From: Litomosoides sigmodontis
Lineage: Eukaryota; Nematoda; Chromadorea; Rhabditida; Onchocercidae
Direction: 5' to 3'
NCBI GenBank assembly: GCA_963070105.1
Contig: OY718808.1
Span: forward strand, 6,673,738 to 6,737,737
DNA: 64,000 bases
Below, piece after piece: positions 11,455-27,908 of the stretch; position 1 is the stretch's first letter, and each line of letters opens with the position of its first letter. A model generated the notes under the pieces. The model was not told the origin of the DNA and ran no database searches. It was given only the letters and a program-made list of their open reading frames with translations. The position numbers were made by a program, and so were the translations under genes.

Positions 11455-12731
11455 TCATTTTGATTTCAGTTTTTCTAGCAGTTTCTTCAATTCACTGTCA
11501 CTATCGATTCCCTTCGCCCACGACGGAGCAGGAAGATTTAGTGTTGACATCATCTTCTTAATGTGTTCTATTTTATCTGAAACAGTAAAAAGAGTGAACT
11601 GGGTTATCATTATTTGGAGTGTCTACTTGGCAACGACAAAGAAATAACATTTCGCTAACGCTTTTGATTGTATATTCGTTTCTTCTCCACTTGACCGCTT
11701 TTATTTACCCAATGCATTTGATTTTATTAACTGATTTCATTTTCATTCGTCTAGAAAAGCTTACAAGAAACTAGTGCAATGCAATTAATGCTATAAAAAT
11801 ATACCTTCAGTCAGTTCAATCGATTTTGCTACACCAAATTCAATGTTGAAATTTCCATTTTCTGAGCTTAAGACCTAAAATGTTGTTCAGAGGAACATTG
11901 AAAACCACAAAAGTATTCTTAATGATTTCGTTACGTTAGAACACTGCAGAAAGGACTGCACATGAACCAACCTCTTTGAAATCTTTCTGAGCTACTGCAC
12001 TGGTGTGACCGCGGTCAGCATCTACCTCAAATGAGCCATCTGAAGTAGGAAGAGTCAGATAACCAGAATAACGATTTTCATCGCTTTCATCACATGAATC
12101 CGACTTCGCGTCACTTACATCGTCTACAAACAACTGTGGAGTGAGACTCAAAGTAATCTAAATTAAAATTAACGGAATATGATCACGCAGTATATCTGGT
12201 TTCAAATTTTCAGTTGGAAAATCCACTTTGGAAAGAAATATAGCATACCTTCACTATTCGTATACTCTTCGATACCAATGGCATGCATCTCAACTTCATA
12301 GCCAACATGCCAGCCATCATCACTTCCTCCATTAACATCAAAAAAATTGTGAATTAGTTAACAATTATTTTTTATAAAGCAAAAAAATTGTGAATTAGTT
12401 AACAATTATTTTTTATAAAGCACTTATATTTTCAATTTGAATATTACTTCGATTTCAACATTTTCCTGTTCACAAACTATTTCGCCAAAATAAGCAAGGA
12501 AAGGAAAGGAAAAAAACTGAAGCGAGGGTAAACCAACTGATCATCAAATGACTCATCTTTCTTCTATCTTACCGAAAGTCTATGAGAATTTAGTATTCGA
12601 TTTCCGGTGCATATAAATAGAAATTATAATATAAAAATTTTCAAATCTGTGGTCATAAATACGTAATCCTTACCATCACTGTTAGCGCCATTTCGTTCCC
12701 ACGGATTCTGCTCTTCAGGATTTGGACTCAT
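11455..12731 (-). CDS. mea1: MEA1-like (male-enhanced antigen 1 family) protein
   Basis: Five exons in phase: 12731-12674, 12326-12249, 12123-11972, 11874-11805 and 11576-11455, about 159 residues (human MEA1 about 185). The protein is acidic and largely disordered in its first half. Two conserved MEA1 marks are visible: SGYLTLP (human GYSYQPL) around residue 70, and the C-terminal block DKIEHIKKMMSTLNLPAPSW followed by AKGIDSD, matching human EHVELVKRTMAGVSLPAP and AWAREISD. The molecular function of this family is poorly known. It is the upstream gene of the probable mea1-qtrt2-coa8 operon. Intron 1 holds a 41-base perfect tandem duplication. The acceptor of exon 2 (TAATGGAG) is weak and is the least certain boundary. 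Confidence 0.75.
12339..12420. repeat. 41-bp perfect tandem duplication in mea1 intron 1
   Basis: Two identical 41-base copies (12339-12379 and 12380-12420) each contain a run of seven A, the palindrome GTTAAC and TTATAAAG. They end just upstream of exon 2 in gene orientation, so the duplicated stretch lies close to the acceptor. Confidence 0.95.
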
Positions 12732-14811
12732 TGCGTAACTGCGATCAGATTAATAAACACATACACTGCATATGAAGGTTTAACAATTTTCTGACAAAAG
12801 CAAGCTATATATCATAAGAGGAGATAGTAGTAAACAGGTAATAATGAAATCTGACCATCTTACATCTCCCACCTGAAACCGTTCCCCAGCTTCAAATAAT
12901 GAGATGAGTTACGATCCAAGCTTTCAATTCCCACATTTAAAGCAAATGTTTATTTCGCATTGAATACTCCAAAACTTTGACGAAATAGTTAAAAATATTT
13001 GAAAAACGAATGTCTTAACAAATATAAAATGAAACAAAGCAATGGATAAAAAACAGAAAAAAATTTTTCACTTATTCTAGAATATAAAAATAACAACACG
13101 GACGACGATTCTCTGAGGAGTCGAAAATGAGATCACTAGCTGGTTCGAAACCAGTGGACAAGGACGGAATTTTGACTCACAGATGAAACAAGCTCCAACT
13201 TCACGGTCGAACAAAGTCCATATTGGTCAATCCATTAGCTACAAAATATAATGAAAAATGCACGCCGTAGCAATTAGCACAGCAATGGTCCAATAAGAAA
13301 TGACTCCTTGCAAAGTGCTTCAAACAGATCACTTGACAAATAATTCAAAATGTGAAATTTAGGAAATGTAAGTGTTTGAATTTAAACTTACTTTGAGAAC
13401 ATTTGAGATTGAGCCCTCTGTCTCTCCGCCTTTAGCAGATCGTTCCCAATGTATTTATCGAATTATGCCACACATCTGAGTATTTCCCTACTTATCTCTT
13501 CCGCCTCATACTGCCACCTATCCTCCCAATCTCAGCTCTCCTATATTAGGTTGCCAAATGGAAACTGCCCTTCCTGGATCGTTCCCGCTTCCAGAAATAA
13601 CGTACCAGAATATTTAATGGCTTAGCATACAACGAATTATGAAACGGATGGTCCATGCTGTTAATTCAAACGGTTTTTGATAGCATGTGTTAATTACTCT
13701 AATTCTTCGACGTATTCAGGAATGGAAGTGAAGAGCATTGTGAATTTAGCAGTAATTGAGAAGTCGCTGATTGCTAATCCTAGTTCCCTAGGCTATGCTA
13801 CCTCAACGATCAAATTTTGGTCAAAGTGCAACAGTTAAAAGTTAAATGGACTGGTAACGAGACGGGGCAGCTTGGCTTAATCATCGTTTCCCCCACATGT
13901 TTACGTGTGTTTACGCTTGCAACGGTTTCAGTGCACTCTTATTATGTCATTAACTCCTTACCAACTTGCCGTAGTCAGTATTTCTGCAACCTCGAACATA
14001 TCCCACGATTAATCTGATGCTTCATCATCTGATACTGCCAATTGTTTAAATTTAATATATTTTGAAATACTTCTGTTTATGAGCGCTGATGTTTTTAGAT
14101 GCGTAATTTGATGCGTTTAATTCTGTTGCTATTCATTCTCTTCTAATGTGAATGGCTCAGTTGTTAAGAGTTCGTTTAAAGTAAATTCGGACATCTTGCG
14201 GCCCATCTTTTTTATGACCATCGGTGGTGGTACGCACTTTCCACAGTCATTTGTCTTACGGTTTTTTCCTGTACAGTTCCATCAGTTTGTTTCTGTTGAA
14301 TTAAAGAATAAAACAAATGCATGCATTCAGTGTTTGCTCATAACTGTGAGCATTATAAACCAGAAGTTTCTGAATACTTTTATTCAAGTCCGAAATACGT
14401 CGATAATTTTAGGTAGAAGTGAAGTTTAAAGCTGAGAAAGAGATAAACATGTCATTTTTCGTCTTTCTTCTGGCTTTTATCACTCAGTTAAATGGAGTTA
14501 AAAAACACTTTGACTGTTTGAAATGTTTGAGACTGACCCTATCAGAAGTGGAAATGCAATCGATCAAACAACTTTTAAGCTTCCAATGAAACAAAATAAC
14601 CGATTGCAGTAAGTCGTACATAACAAACAATTTAAGATAGTTATTATGCCATTTCTACCTTACAAATATTTTTTTGTTTCAATTCGCAACCGAGAAAAAA
14701 ACATTTCAATTTTTTGAAGTTACATTTGAAAAATTTCGAAATTTCCTCGCAATTACCAACTGTTCACTCATATCTAACCAAAAATGAAGGTGGTGAAAAT
14801 TATTATCAATC
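12732..14811. other. Intergenic: operon promoter side and gana-1 3' side
   Basis: Between the mea1 start and the gana-1 stop, both on the minus strand. The part next to 12732 should hold the mea1 operon promoter. Open frames at 13817-14017 and 14148-14429 on the plus strand show no family motif and no clear splice context, so I leave them uncalled. A short perfect hairpin CTGGTTCGAAACCAG sits at about 13140. Confidence 0.45.
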
Positions 14812-17800
14812 CTATAAATCTGGCAAGGTTGCTTTGAAAAAGTCAATGCCAGTAGGATTTACATCCACAGAGTAAAAATTGCTAGGTTTTAATAAACCTT
14901 TAAGCTCACCGCTCCATAAGTCTTGCACCAAATAGCCACCTGAATTATTCAGTCCAATTTTTGATAGTTGAAAGCGCACATTCTGAAAAAAATATTCAAA
15001 TTTGAGTGAAAAACAAATTAAACATAACAAGGTGAAACAGTTTGTAAGCAAAGGAAGGATGTGAGATAAGTGACGAATCGATCCGATCCGTACTTTTTAT
15101 ACTCAAGCACCTCTCAGATAGGAAAATTTAATGTCGCACTGTGTTGCACTTCAAATAAAAAGTTCAAGCGAAAAGGTCACAATTTTTTTTCCGTTCAATA
15201 AAATAGCTTCACTTACATTCGCAACGCTAAATTTAAAATGGAATAAGAAGTCAAATAATAGCAAGGAAATGAAATATACCATCTTTTGGTAGGGATTACG
15301 ATTGAAAATAGCTACAGCGTAAGAGTAACGACGAGCAGATGGTTCAGCCGGAGTTACAGGCTTCACATAAATGCCTACATCGGTAGTCTAAAATGAATTG
15401 TGTTGATCGAGAAGTATAGGCGCAAACAGTATCATCTTCTTCTAGCTAAAGATGAACATCGTGTAGCCATATGGTAAGCTCATCGTCGTAATATCTATGG
15501 TATGTTGAAGGCTTTTTTTTTCAAAAATTAAAACTTATCAAATTGTTTAAAGGTAAAAAAGCATAAAAGAAAAAAAAGAGTGGAAATGTTTGCCTTCACA
15601 TTTCACAACTATCAATGCCAGAAGGATAAAAGTAAACGTTTGAATGTGAATTGGATGTGAAAAAAAATGTATTAATGTAAACGACATTAACATTAGCAAC
15701 CAGTCGTCCCATAATACCAAGTGGATCCTGATCGATAGCAATAACTCGTTTGTTCAATAAAATATCCCGAAAGACGGGAGCGATCATTCTCAAGTCATTG
15801 GACATTATTAGCGGTGATGACCAAATTGACCAAATAGACATTTGCACTTTTGCTTGATCCACCGTTAACTCTGTATTTCCTACAATTATCTGAAATTTTA
15901 AAAAATTCTTTAACTTTATCAGGAAAAAATCAAATATTTCCATTGAATGAACTAGCTTACAATAGCCTCCAAAACTGATAAAATCATTTAACTTACTACC
16001 ACAATGTTCACTTTCTCTGTTCTTTTGTGCTAGGGAAAAAACATCTGGTGAATTTATGAGGAATATACCATGTCAGGATCATGCCACCTTCCAGGGCCCT
16101 GTGCAGGAATGTGTTTGTCCTGGTGATTATCGTAATAGTCGATGATAGTTTTCACGGAACTCCAGGAACGCCTTATATCGTCGAAATTACGCCACAAATT
16201 ACAATGCTTTCCAATTAGCTGATAATCAACCTAAACATAAGCGGATATTTTCTCTAATTTTCTTATAACGAGATATTTCCTCCTTACTTTTAAACATTTT
16301 CAAATTGCAACCGATGAAAAGGCTGAAACGATCTGTAAAAAAGTCAAATTTGAGAAGCTACCACACTTCGTACAGTCACATCGGATTTCCTCCTACCATC
16401 ACTTATATACTGTTCTTAGCAAAACTGTCACGTTAATTTTCCTTCCCTTCTCTTTCCATTGACAATCAAATTGTTGAATTGAACAGAATTTTTTTGGTGA
16501 ATGTCCGCAACCTCTGAGAATTTCTTCAATACGTCCAGCTGCTGGTCATCCATAATTCGTATTTTTTTGATTTTCACTCATTTCTCCCTCCGTTCACTTT
16601 GCGGCATTCTCATATAAGTTTGCGACGTTGATAAAACACACTTTACTACCTGACCACTATCAATAAGTCAATATCTCCCGAATAAATTCCTCTTGAAAAT
16701 ATCAGCAGACACTAAGCGTTGTTCATTTTTACGAATTAAATCGGTGTGTAAAGAAAAATAGTGACCGCTGTGATATGGCCTAAATTTCGTGCTTACATTT
16801 CACTTCTAGAATTAATGAATGAATGAAGCAGTTGAGGAAGATGATGTCGGAAGGCAGTGATACTTTATGTGCTTCAGATGTGGAGGATATCGAGAGATCC
16901 GAGGGATAGATTAAACGAAAGCCGTGCGCTAAATTTCAATCACAATTGCTTCAGCTGAATCCTTTGTGCAATGATCGATGCAGATCGTACAGCTATTTGA
17001 TCTCATCCTTGCTTTTTTAAATTTTTTTTTTGAAAAATTATGGGAGTTACGCAAGTGGTGTTCTACTCGGTCACCTTTCAGTTAAATCCATCGATTTACT
17101 GAAAATCACACACGCACACACGCACGCACATACGTGCACCCACGCATGTGTATGTATATGTTTTTATATGTTGTTTCCAGTTAATGCTCTTTTCACTCTT
17201 ATCAGTTAATCAATGCAGTGCAACGGAATGGTTGAAAGTCTGAATTGAAAAAGGAGAGCGGCTTATCTGAATGTTCCGTGATTTCCTCTTTTCTGACTGA
17301 TATTTATGTCTGTCTGATATGATCAGTAATTCTTGTGATTTGATGCCAGCTGGTTAGTTCATTGTATGAAGAAAGACTCAAATTTGGAAATGAGAAATTA
17401 TACTCATAGAGAACAGATGACCTTTTCTGGTTGAGCAATGAGATAGGCAGGCCAACTGCATGAGTAGACAATTGGTCGACCAGTTGAATTCAGCATCCGA
17501 CCCATTTCAATATAACCTATGTTAAAACAGCGGAATAATTCAATGTTTTAAATTTAAAAATTTTGACATGAATTTTATTCAAGCTTTTAAGAGGTTAAAT
17601 GCACAATTGTAAATGTATTGAAATACGAGAGAATCTATCCCCCCCCCCCCCCCCCCCCCGATATTTTCATACAATGAACTAACCAGCTGGCATCAAATCG
17701 ACGTTAATGTTGCAACCGTCAAGCTTGAGGTAATCAACCTGCCACTCAGCAAACGTGTCGGCATCTATTTTTGTATGTTGATAGCTACCGGGAAAACCAG

Positions 17801-18638
17801 CGCAGGTAGCTGTACCATAATCCCCATAGATGCCAAATTTCAGGCCACGTTGATGCATCTAAACTTTGACAAGCATCAAATTTTTATCCCAGCAACAGCA
17901 AGACATAAAGCGAGGTAAAATCAATTCGTTCACTCCCCTCGTACTCATTTATTTACTACCCAAATAACAAACTGACGTAATCAGCAAGTGCGGCGATTCC
18001 GCTCGGAAAGCGCTGTCGGTCCGCAACAAGGCGATTGTTCTTGTCTCGTTTCCGCTCCATCCAGCAATCATCGACGTGGACGTACTGATAACCTGCTTGC
18101 AGATAGCCATCTTTCACTGCAATAGTCTTTCGTGTCACAAAAAATAATCAGAGTTACATTAAGCAGAGATTTCGACGGTCAGTCTCAAATTGATTTCTTC
18201 CTTTTGAACAATCCTCTTGATGATAGCCTACCCATGTGATCGGCCATATCCATGTAAAGCTTTTCACTGATACATGTGAATGGATGCCTTACGCAATCCA
18301 TTTGGCAATAAAATTTTGTCCAAGACATCCATCCCATAGGCGGTAACCTAACAAGTGAGAACTTTAGAATTACGAATTGCAATTAAGGTCAGTCAAAAAT
18401 GTGCAGTTGCTTCGTTCAATTTTATCGGTAGAAATAACCGAGAAATGAAATAAGGAAAAAAGAAAGAGAGGAAAGAGAAAAAGAAAGAAATCCTTTTCTT
18501 AGTCCACGAGAAAGAGCTGATCCTACCAGAAGTTCGGTGTTACACGGCAAAATGAACAAACCTAGCTAATCCGTTTTCCAACGTTTTAGCGAAATGCGCT
18601 ATTGTTAGCAAATAAAGCAGAGCGAAATACCGATTCAT
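14812..18638 (-). CDS. gana-1: Lysosomal alpha-galactosidase / alpha-N-acetylgalactosaminidase (GH27)
   Basis: Nine exons in phase: 18638-18562, 18347-18232, 18116-17977, 17858-17684, 17516-17422, 16230-16069, 15889-15692, 15387-15280 and 14982-14812, about 413 residues, close to human GLA (429). Residues 1-19 form a signal peptide. GH27 marks follow in order: [34 protein letters not shown], the nucleophile region [16 protein letters not shown], the acid/base region [16 protein letters not shown], and [11 protein letters not shown] with [10 protein letters not shown]. The catalytic aspartates are therefore present. The enzyme removes terminal alpha-linked galactose or N-acetylgalactosamine from glycolipids and glycoproteins in lysosomes. 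One ancestral-like gene (gana-1) serves both activities in C. elegans; which one dominates here is not decidable. The 3' end of exon 7 could extend two codons. Exon 4's donor is matched by an inverted copy in intron 5. Confidence 0.93.
17337..17699. repeat. Perfect 34-bp inverted repeat flanking gana-1 exon 5
   Basis: The 34 bases at 17337-17370 are the exact reverse complement of 17666-17699, with a 295-base spacer. The right arm covers the last 16 bases of gana-1 exon 4 and the first 18 bases of its intron; the left arm lies in intron 5. The spacer holds exon 5 and a run of 21 C (17639-17659). Confidence 0.95.
17639..17659. repeat. Run of 21 C
   Basis: C21 on the plus strand (G21 in the gana-1 transcript), between exons 4 and 5 and seven bases from the right arm of the inverted repeat. 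Confidence 0.97.
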
Positions 18639-19652
18639 ACTGAGACCACTTGTAATGCGAAATAGCGGTGCCTGAAGATATTCACAGCTGCAGTGCTACT
18701 GACCAGGAAACTTAAACTTAGATCAATGTGTTTAGGTAGTGTGAAATGCTGTTCAAGCAATAAGTGAGGGAGAGGACTGATTTACCTCCAGTGATCTCAT
18801 TGATAAGTTTAACTTGTAATTTGCAGTTTTTATCACTTTGATCGAAATTGTCAGAGCGGACTATTGAGAATCCTGAAATTCAGTTATGATACAAAATTGT
18901 CAAAATTGTGGCTTAATTTCATGAAGCTAACCTGTCAGTAACGTGATTTACGGCGCTGTTTACGGACGAAACTGTTTGCAATTTAAAGTGACAGTTTGAT
19001 TAGCGGCCGTTTTATAATATTGTTATTAGCACGAAAAAACTAGTTCCTACAATTTATAGCTCTTTATATTGCATTTCAACAAAATTATTTGTTTTAATCT
19101 TTGATACACAAAAAAATAAAAAACGAATCTTATTAGAGAGAGGGACCGCTTCTCAAGGACCTCTACCAGTTCACCTACCACAAATTCAACTACTCTTTCT
19201 TTCCAAGTCACTCCAACACGAATTCACTTTCACACGTCCAACGAGAAAACACTTCCAAAAAAAAAAAAAATAACCCTCAATAAACAGATCGACTGGCACC
19301 TATAATAATAAACTATCCTGAAACAAAAACAAAAAAAATTTATTATAACACTGATGGAGTAAAATTTCCTGTGCAATGTGACACAATTAAGAAACTGATG
19401 AAACACGTTTAAAACAGTTTGCTACAAATTAATTGATTAATTAATTAGTAAGGTAATAGAGAGTGATGTAGAGCTGTGCAAATTTAGAAGGAAAGATGGA
19501 GGAGTCAATAAATCTTTAATTCCATCCTACAGGACTACTGTCCCGAAGATTTCGCTGAACTGTAAATAAAATGCGAGAAGTGGAGAATTCAGCCAACAGT
19601 CTGGCGTTGTGGCACGCATAAAACGTCCAGCCAATATCAGACAGTGTTCATC

Positions 19653-19678
19653 GGCTTCCGGCTTCCGGCTTCCGGCAG
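19653..19678. repeat. Short GCTTCCG heptamer array
   Basis: The heptamer GCTTCCG is repeated three times in a row, then degenerates. It stands out as locally GC-rich within AT-rich DNA. Confidence 0.85.
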
Positions 19679-20117
19679 GAGTTAGTATGATTTTACGGAG
19701 TTATTTGGAAGAGAAGTAAGTAAGACCGTTCGTCAGGTGTTATTGCACAGCAAATGGCAGCGTTGAATTTATCACAGATTGATGCAACCGTAATTAACAG
19801 GTTTTACGTCGTTGAAATCAATTATCTTTCACATAGAAGTTTTTTTAGTTGAAAGCATAGCAAGTAGGAAATTATATTTAAAAAACTGATAATTTATATT
19901 TGTCAGAGAGGAAAGAGAAAGTTTGAAAGTTGGATGGATGCGATGTTAAATGATAGATGTAAAATTAAGAAATTGGGGAAGTTGGAGTTAAAGTTAAGTT
20001 ATTTAATATGTAATTAATACTAATATAAGACATATTGAAAAAAAACTTATTTTTGAATTAAAAAATTTTTACTAAAGTAAAAATTATATAAAAAAAACGA
20101 CGACTAAAATAACTTAC

Positions 20118-20167
20118 TACGAAAGTAAACTATCATGCAAATTACGAAAGTAAACTATCATGCAAAA
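20118..20167. repeat. 25-bp tandem duplication
   Basis: The unit beginning TACGAAAGTAAACTATCATG occurs twice with a 25-base period, followed by an A run. It is non-coding. Confidence 0.9.
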
Positions 20168-22053
20168 AAAACACACTTTAAACAAACTTCCACGTGCACT
20201 CGTCGTGCAATTTTTATGATGAATTGATATTATTTCACAAATTTCATATTCCATTCAACATAATCTTCAATAATTTGTGCAGTCGTCGATGAAGAGTTGG
20301 GAGGGAAAAATTGAAGTAATCGATGAAAAGCGCTCCTTCCGCTCGATAAGTGCAAGAGGAACAGTGCAGATTTTAAATCTTTTGAAATAAAAGTAAGAAG
20401 TGCTCAAACGGTTTTTGTTTTCTGCTTTGATCGGTGTGAGTTGGAGCACTGCAGAAGCAACACAGTCCAGTCTGTTTCATCAAGGAAGCAAGCAAATGAA
20501 ATGAATTGCATCAAAGATTACTGCAAATTCCGAAAGCCACCTACAAAAATCATTTAATTTAAACCTTTTTAAAACTATTTAAATTAGAAATTTTAGAGGA
20601 AGAAGAAATGTGGGAAAGTGATGAATTGGATGCAGCGCTTAAAAAGAGCGCGCTGATGAAAAATGATAAGAACATATGATTATGGATTGTGATAAGGGAG
20701 AAATCATTGACCGAGTATGGGACTCAGATATCATCGGTTTCATCTACCCGTAAACCGCTCAACCCAGTCTGACCTGACCTGAAGAAGGAAGGAACCGGTG
20801 AAAGAGGAAATTGAGGAGAAAAGAATCTGTTTGGAAATATCTGCATAGCACAGCTTCTTTCTTCACTACCAATTTTGTCAATCGTAATATTTCGATTCAT
20901 TCACTTCAACTTCACCCTCTCCACATTCCTCATTTTTGATGCATTTCATTTCAAAGCGTAAATTAGCTGCGCATTATTTCACTTATCGATAAGTAAAGAT
21001 TTTACACTTTTATGTGTTCTTTCTTGCCATTTTAATATTCTGTAAATTTTAATTTTACAAAATATCACATTTTTGCACAGTTCTTGAGTGACGTACGCTA
21101 ATTTTGATTTATAATTCATAAGGAACCTTTTGATTCTCACCCATTGTTGTTTTGTTTTTGCATTTTTATCAAACTTTTATTCACAAATTTTTTTTGAATT
21201 TTTCGAAATTTGCACAGCTTCAAGTTAACATTAAAATAAATCAATTTTTGCGTAGCCCTTTTATTTCAAATTTCATACGAAATTATTGTTGATGTTTAAA
21301 ATCACAAAAATCGCTGAAAACCTCCTTTGAGATCGTTCAAAATGACAATAATGAATATTATGATTTTTCAACTATAACTGCGAATTGCAAAACTACTGAA
21401 AGTAACATAAGAACTACGCGCTTCCCAACTGCACTCGTTCATTTCTGATTTTGAAATTTTTTTTGTTCACCAACAATCACATTGGTTTGTTATAGCTAAC
21501 ACAGTAATTTGAAAAAAGGTGTAAACAGTCATTTTCGCGAAATGTTTCGCGAGAAGTTAGGATGATTGATATTTCATTCGATCGATTTTCATAAAAACGA
21601 CAAGAAGAAATCATTAGAAATTTGGAAAAACTAAGATCATTAAAAATGAAATATTTAAAAGTATCAAAATGTTTATGAAGAAATTGTTTAGCTATTGTCT
21701 AACAGCCAACAAGTATCCAAGGCGTATTTGCTTACACTGAACAATGAAAAATGCAAATTTACTTGTTTGTAGAAGTACACTATTTGTGAAACAAATAAAA
21801 CAATTAAGCTGTCAAACATCAAACTGCAATAAACGATAGAAGAAAGAAACAGTTTTTCAGTTCAATTTCTTTTGCAAAAAAAAAAAGAAAAACACCGGTA
21901 GAAGTAACCGATTATTTAGTAGAAGACTTAAAATTTGATAGTTAAACAGAACGGTAGAAGTACAGAAGTTAGTTGCCAGCGTATCGTTCAATTAAATGCA
22001 AATGAAAACTCAGACGAATGAAATAATTCTGAAAGAGATTTTCAAGAATTAAA

Positions 22054-22254
22054 ATGAACAATTTACAAAACAAGCAATCAATCGTGCCCATTTACGGGTC
22101 ACAAGACAATTACAACAATTCACATGCAAATGAGCAGAAACAATTGCAAAATCGATCGATGTGCTGCATGTTTACTGTCCCCCCTATATTTGTTATTGTT
22201 ATTATTATCATTTATCAATTTGTCTATTTACATTCAACTCCAGAAATAGTTTAA
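22054..22254 (+). CDS. Possible 66-residue single-pass membrane protein
   Basis: A complete ATG-to-stop frame with a polar, Asn/Gln-rich N-terminal half (about residues 1-36), two adjacent cysteines at SMCC, then one strongly hydrophobic stretch (FVIVIIIIYQFVYL, about residues 46-60) and a short tail. An acceptor-like TTTTCAAG lies just upstream of the ATG, as in trans-spliced genes. I recognise no family. The layout of a polar head, membrane-proximal cysteines and one helix is coherent for a small type II or tail-anchored protein, but a chance ORF in AT-rich DNA is quite possible. Confidence 0.33.
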   Translation: MNNLQNKQSIVPIYGSQDNYNNSHANEQKQLQNRSMCCMFTVPPIFVIVIIIIYQFVYLHSTPEIV

Positions 22255-23857
22255 AATAAAATGCAAAATATTTTTCATAATTGCAAAAGTGATATGATCA
22301 AATACCTGCAGTGAGTCATTAGGATGCACTCATTGTAGGAATGATAAACTTGAAACTTACAAGGATGAAATAGAATTTATTCTTGAAATATCACTTTCTA
22401 AATATAATGCTCCATTCGTTCTGCTTGGAACAGCTTAATTTGTTCCAGTGTTCCAGACGACTACACTACATAAATGTGTTGATTCATTTATTGATTAGCT
22501 TTTGAGAAAGGAACGGAATCAGTTAGCCTGCTTTCAAGAATATGGAATATGGGTTTTATATTCGTTATGAAGAGAAGTGAGTTCATCGATCTGTAAATTT
22601 GTTTATATTGTAGTAAAACTGGTTGTGATATCAAACTAGACGTTTCGTTTTTTTTTTTTTTTAATATCAAATTTGCTAATCACTTATTGAGAGGTGAAAC
22701 ATGATTTGGAAAGAACTGCAGGATTCAAAGCAATAGTCAGAGGATCCAATTATTGCCCGTTCATCAATCTTCTGGTTCTAACCTTATAACAAAATAATGC
22801 GCAACATCAATGACAATAGAATCATAGGGAAAGTGAAAAAAGTTTGTTAGAACTACAAAAGCAGTGTTATTGTACAGGAAGCAATATGGAGTGGTAACAC
22901 AAACCGGACCGAATTATTCCCGAGTGTTGCAAGATAACTAACACTGATCTAAAGGCATTGTGCATTCGTCAGCTCATTTTTTAATTTTACACGCGGGGCA
23001 CGAATTTCTGGCGAGAATATGAAGAAATCAGAAAATAATTTCGTTCAGTTAGGAAGAAATCAAGGAAAAGCCTCATGACTTCTTTCCACGAGCCTCCTAT
23101 AAACGTGCAAAACTCGAGAATTAACCAGCTTGCACCACAACTAGCTAAACCTTGCTCTACTGTTAAAATGCTAAAAAACCTTTCAAAATCAAAGTGGACG
23201 TTATCGAGCAAACAACTAGTCGAGAATTCATTCGTTGCATCATTTCGACTGGAGTTATATACGTTCAAAATCTGCCTGTGTCTGTTCTACAGTGGATTCA
23301 CGTATCAATGTTAACACAAAAATCGTGGAGTTAGCTGTCTCAGAACTCATTCTAAAAATTTTTTAATGTTTTCCTTGTCTATGATATTAAAATCTATGAT
23401 ATTAAAAGTCAGGGGTTCAGGATGATATGAAGGCTTCCTTAACCCAGCTTTAATACCCGAATCCAGAATTTCGCTAAAACATGAAAGAAAAGAAAATGGA
23501 ATCCCATACAATGGTGCTCATTTTCCACTCCCATTCCTCACTGCACAAATTGCAATATTCTTTATGTAGTAAAATTTTAAGTGATAAAAGAAATAAAAAA
23601 ATGCTTTTCCATTTCGCCATGAATTTCAATGATGAATTAAAAAGTTCCAACGAAACACAGCGAAAACAAGAACTAAACGAAATTGTATTAATTTACTACT
23701 TCCAAAAAAATTTTTGGTAATAGAAATGAAAAAATAATTAATTTACATCGTAAATCCTTATTAGCACAGTACGGAACCGGGACTGCGTACTGTACAATTT
23801 ATCGTATCAAAAAACGTAAAAACAACTGAAATAACAAATTGGATAGAACTTTAATTT
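22255..23857. other. Non-coding region downstream of hsp-6
   Basis: No supported gene. Opposed open frames at 22987-23268 (minus) and 23075-23314 (plus) overlap and neither shows family motifs. A 15-base direct repeat (TCTATGATATTAAAA) occurs twice near 23379-23408. The hsp-6 3' UTR should lie just below 23858. Confidence 0.45.

Positions 23858-27908
<4,051 letters not shown>

Larger units (their letters stand above)
18639..22053. other. Non-coding region upstream of gana-1
   Basis: No supported gene. The bases just above 18638 should include the gana-1 promoter; a GGTCTCAG lies one base before its ATG and may be a trans-splice acceptor. Small repeats occur: a GCTTCCG array at about 19653-19678 and a 25-bp tandem duplication at 20118-20167. 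An open minus-strand frame at 20267-20449 has no recognisable content. Confidence 0.5.

Noticed and set aside
13120..13160. T-psi-C-arm-like hairpin CTGGTTCGAAACCAG, as if from a tRNA
   Set aside because: No matching acceptor stem, D arm or anticodon arm could be laid out around it on either strand.
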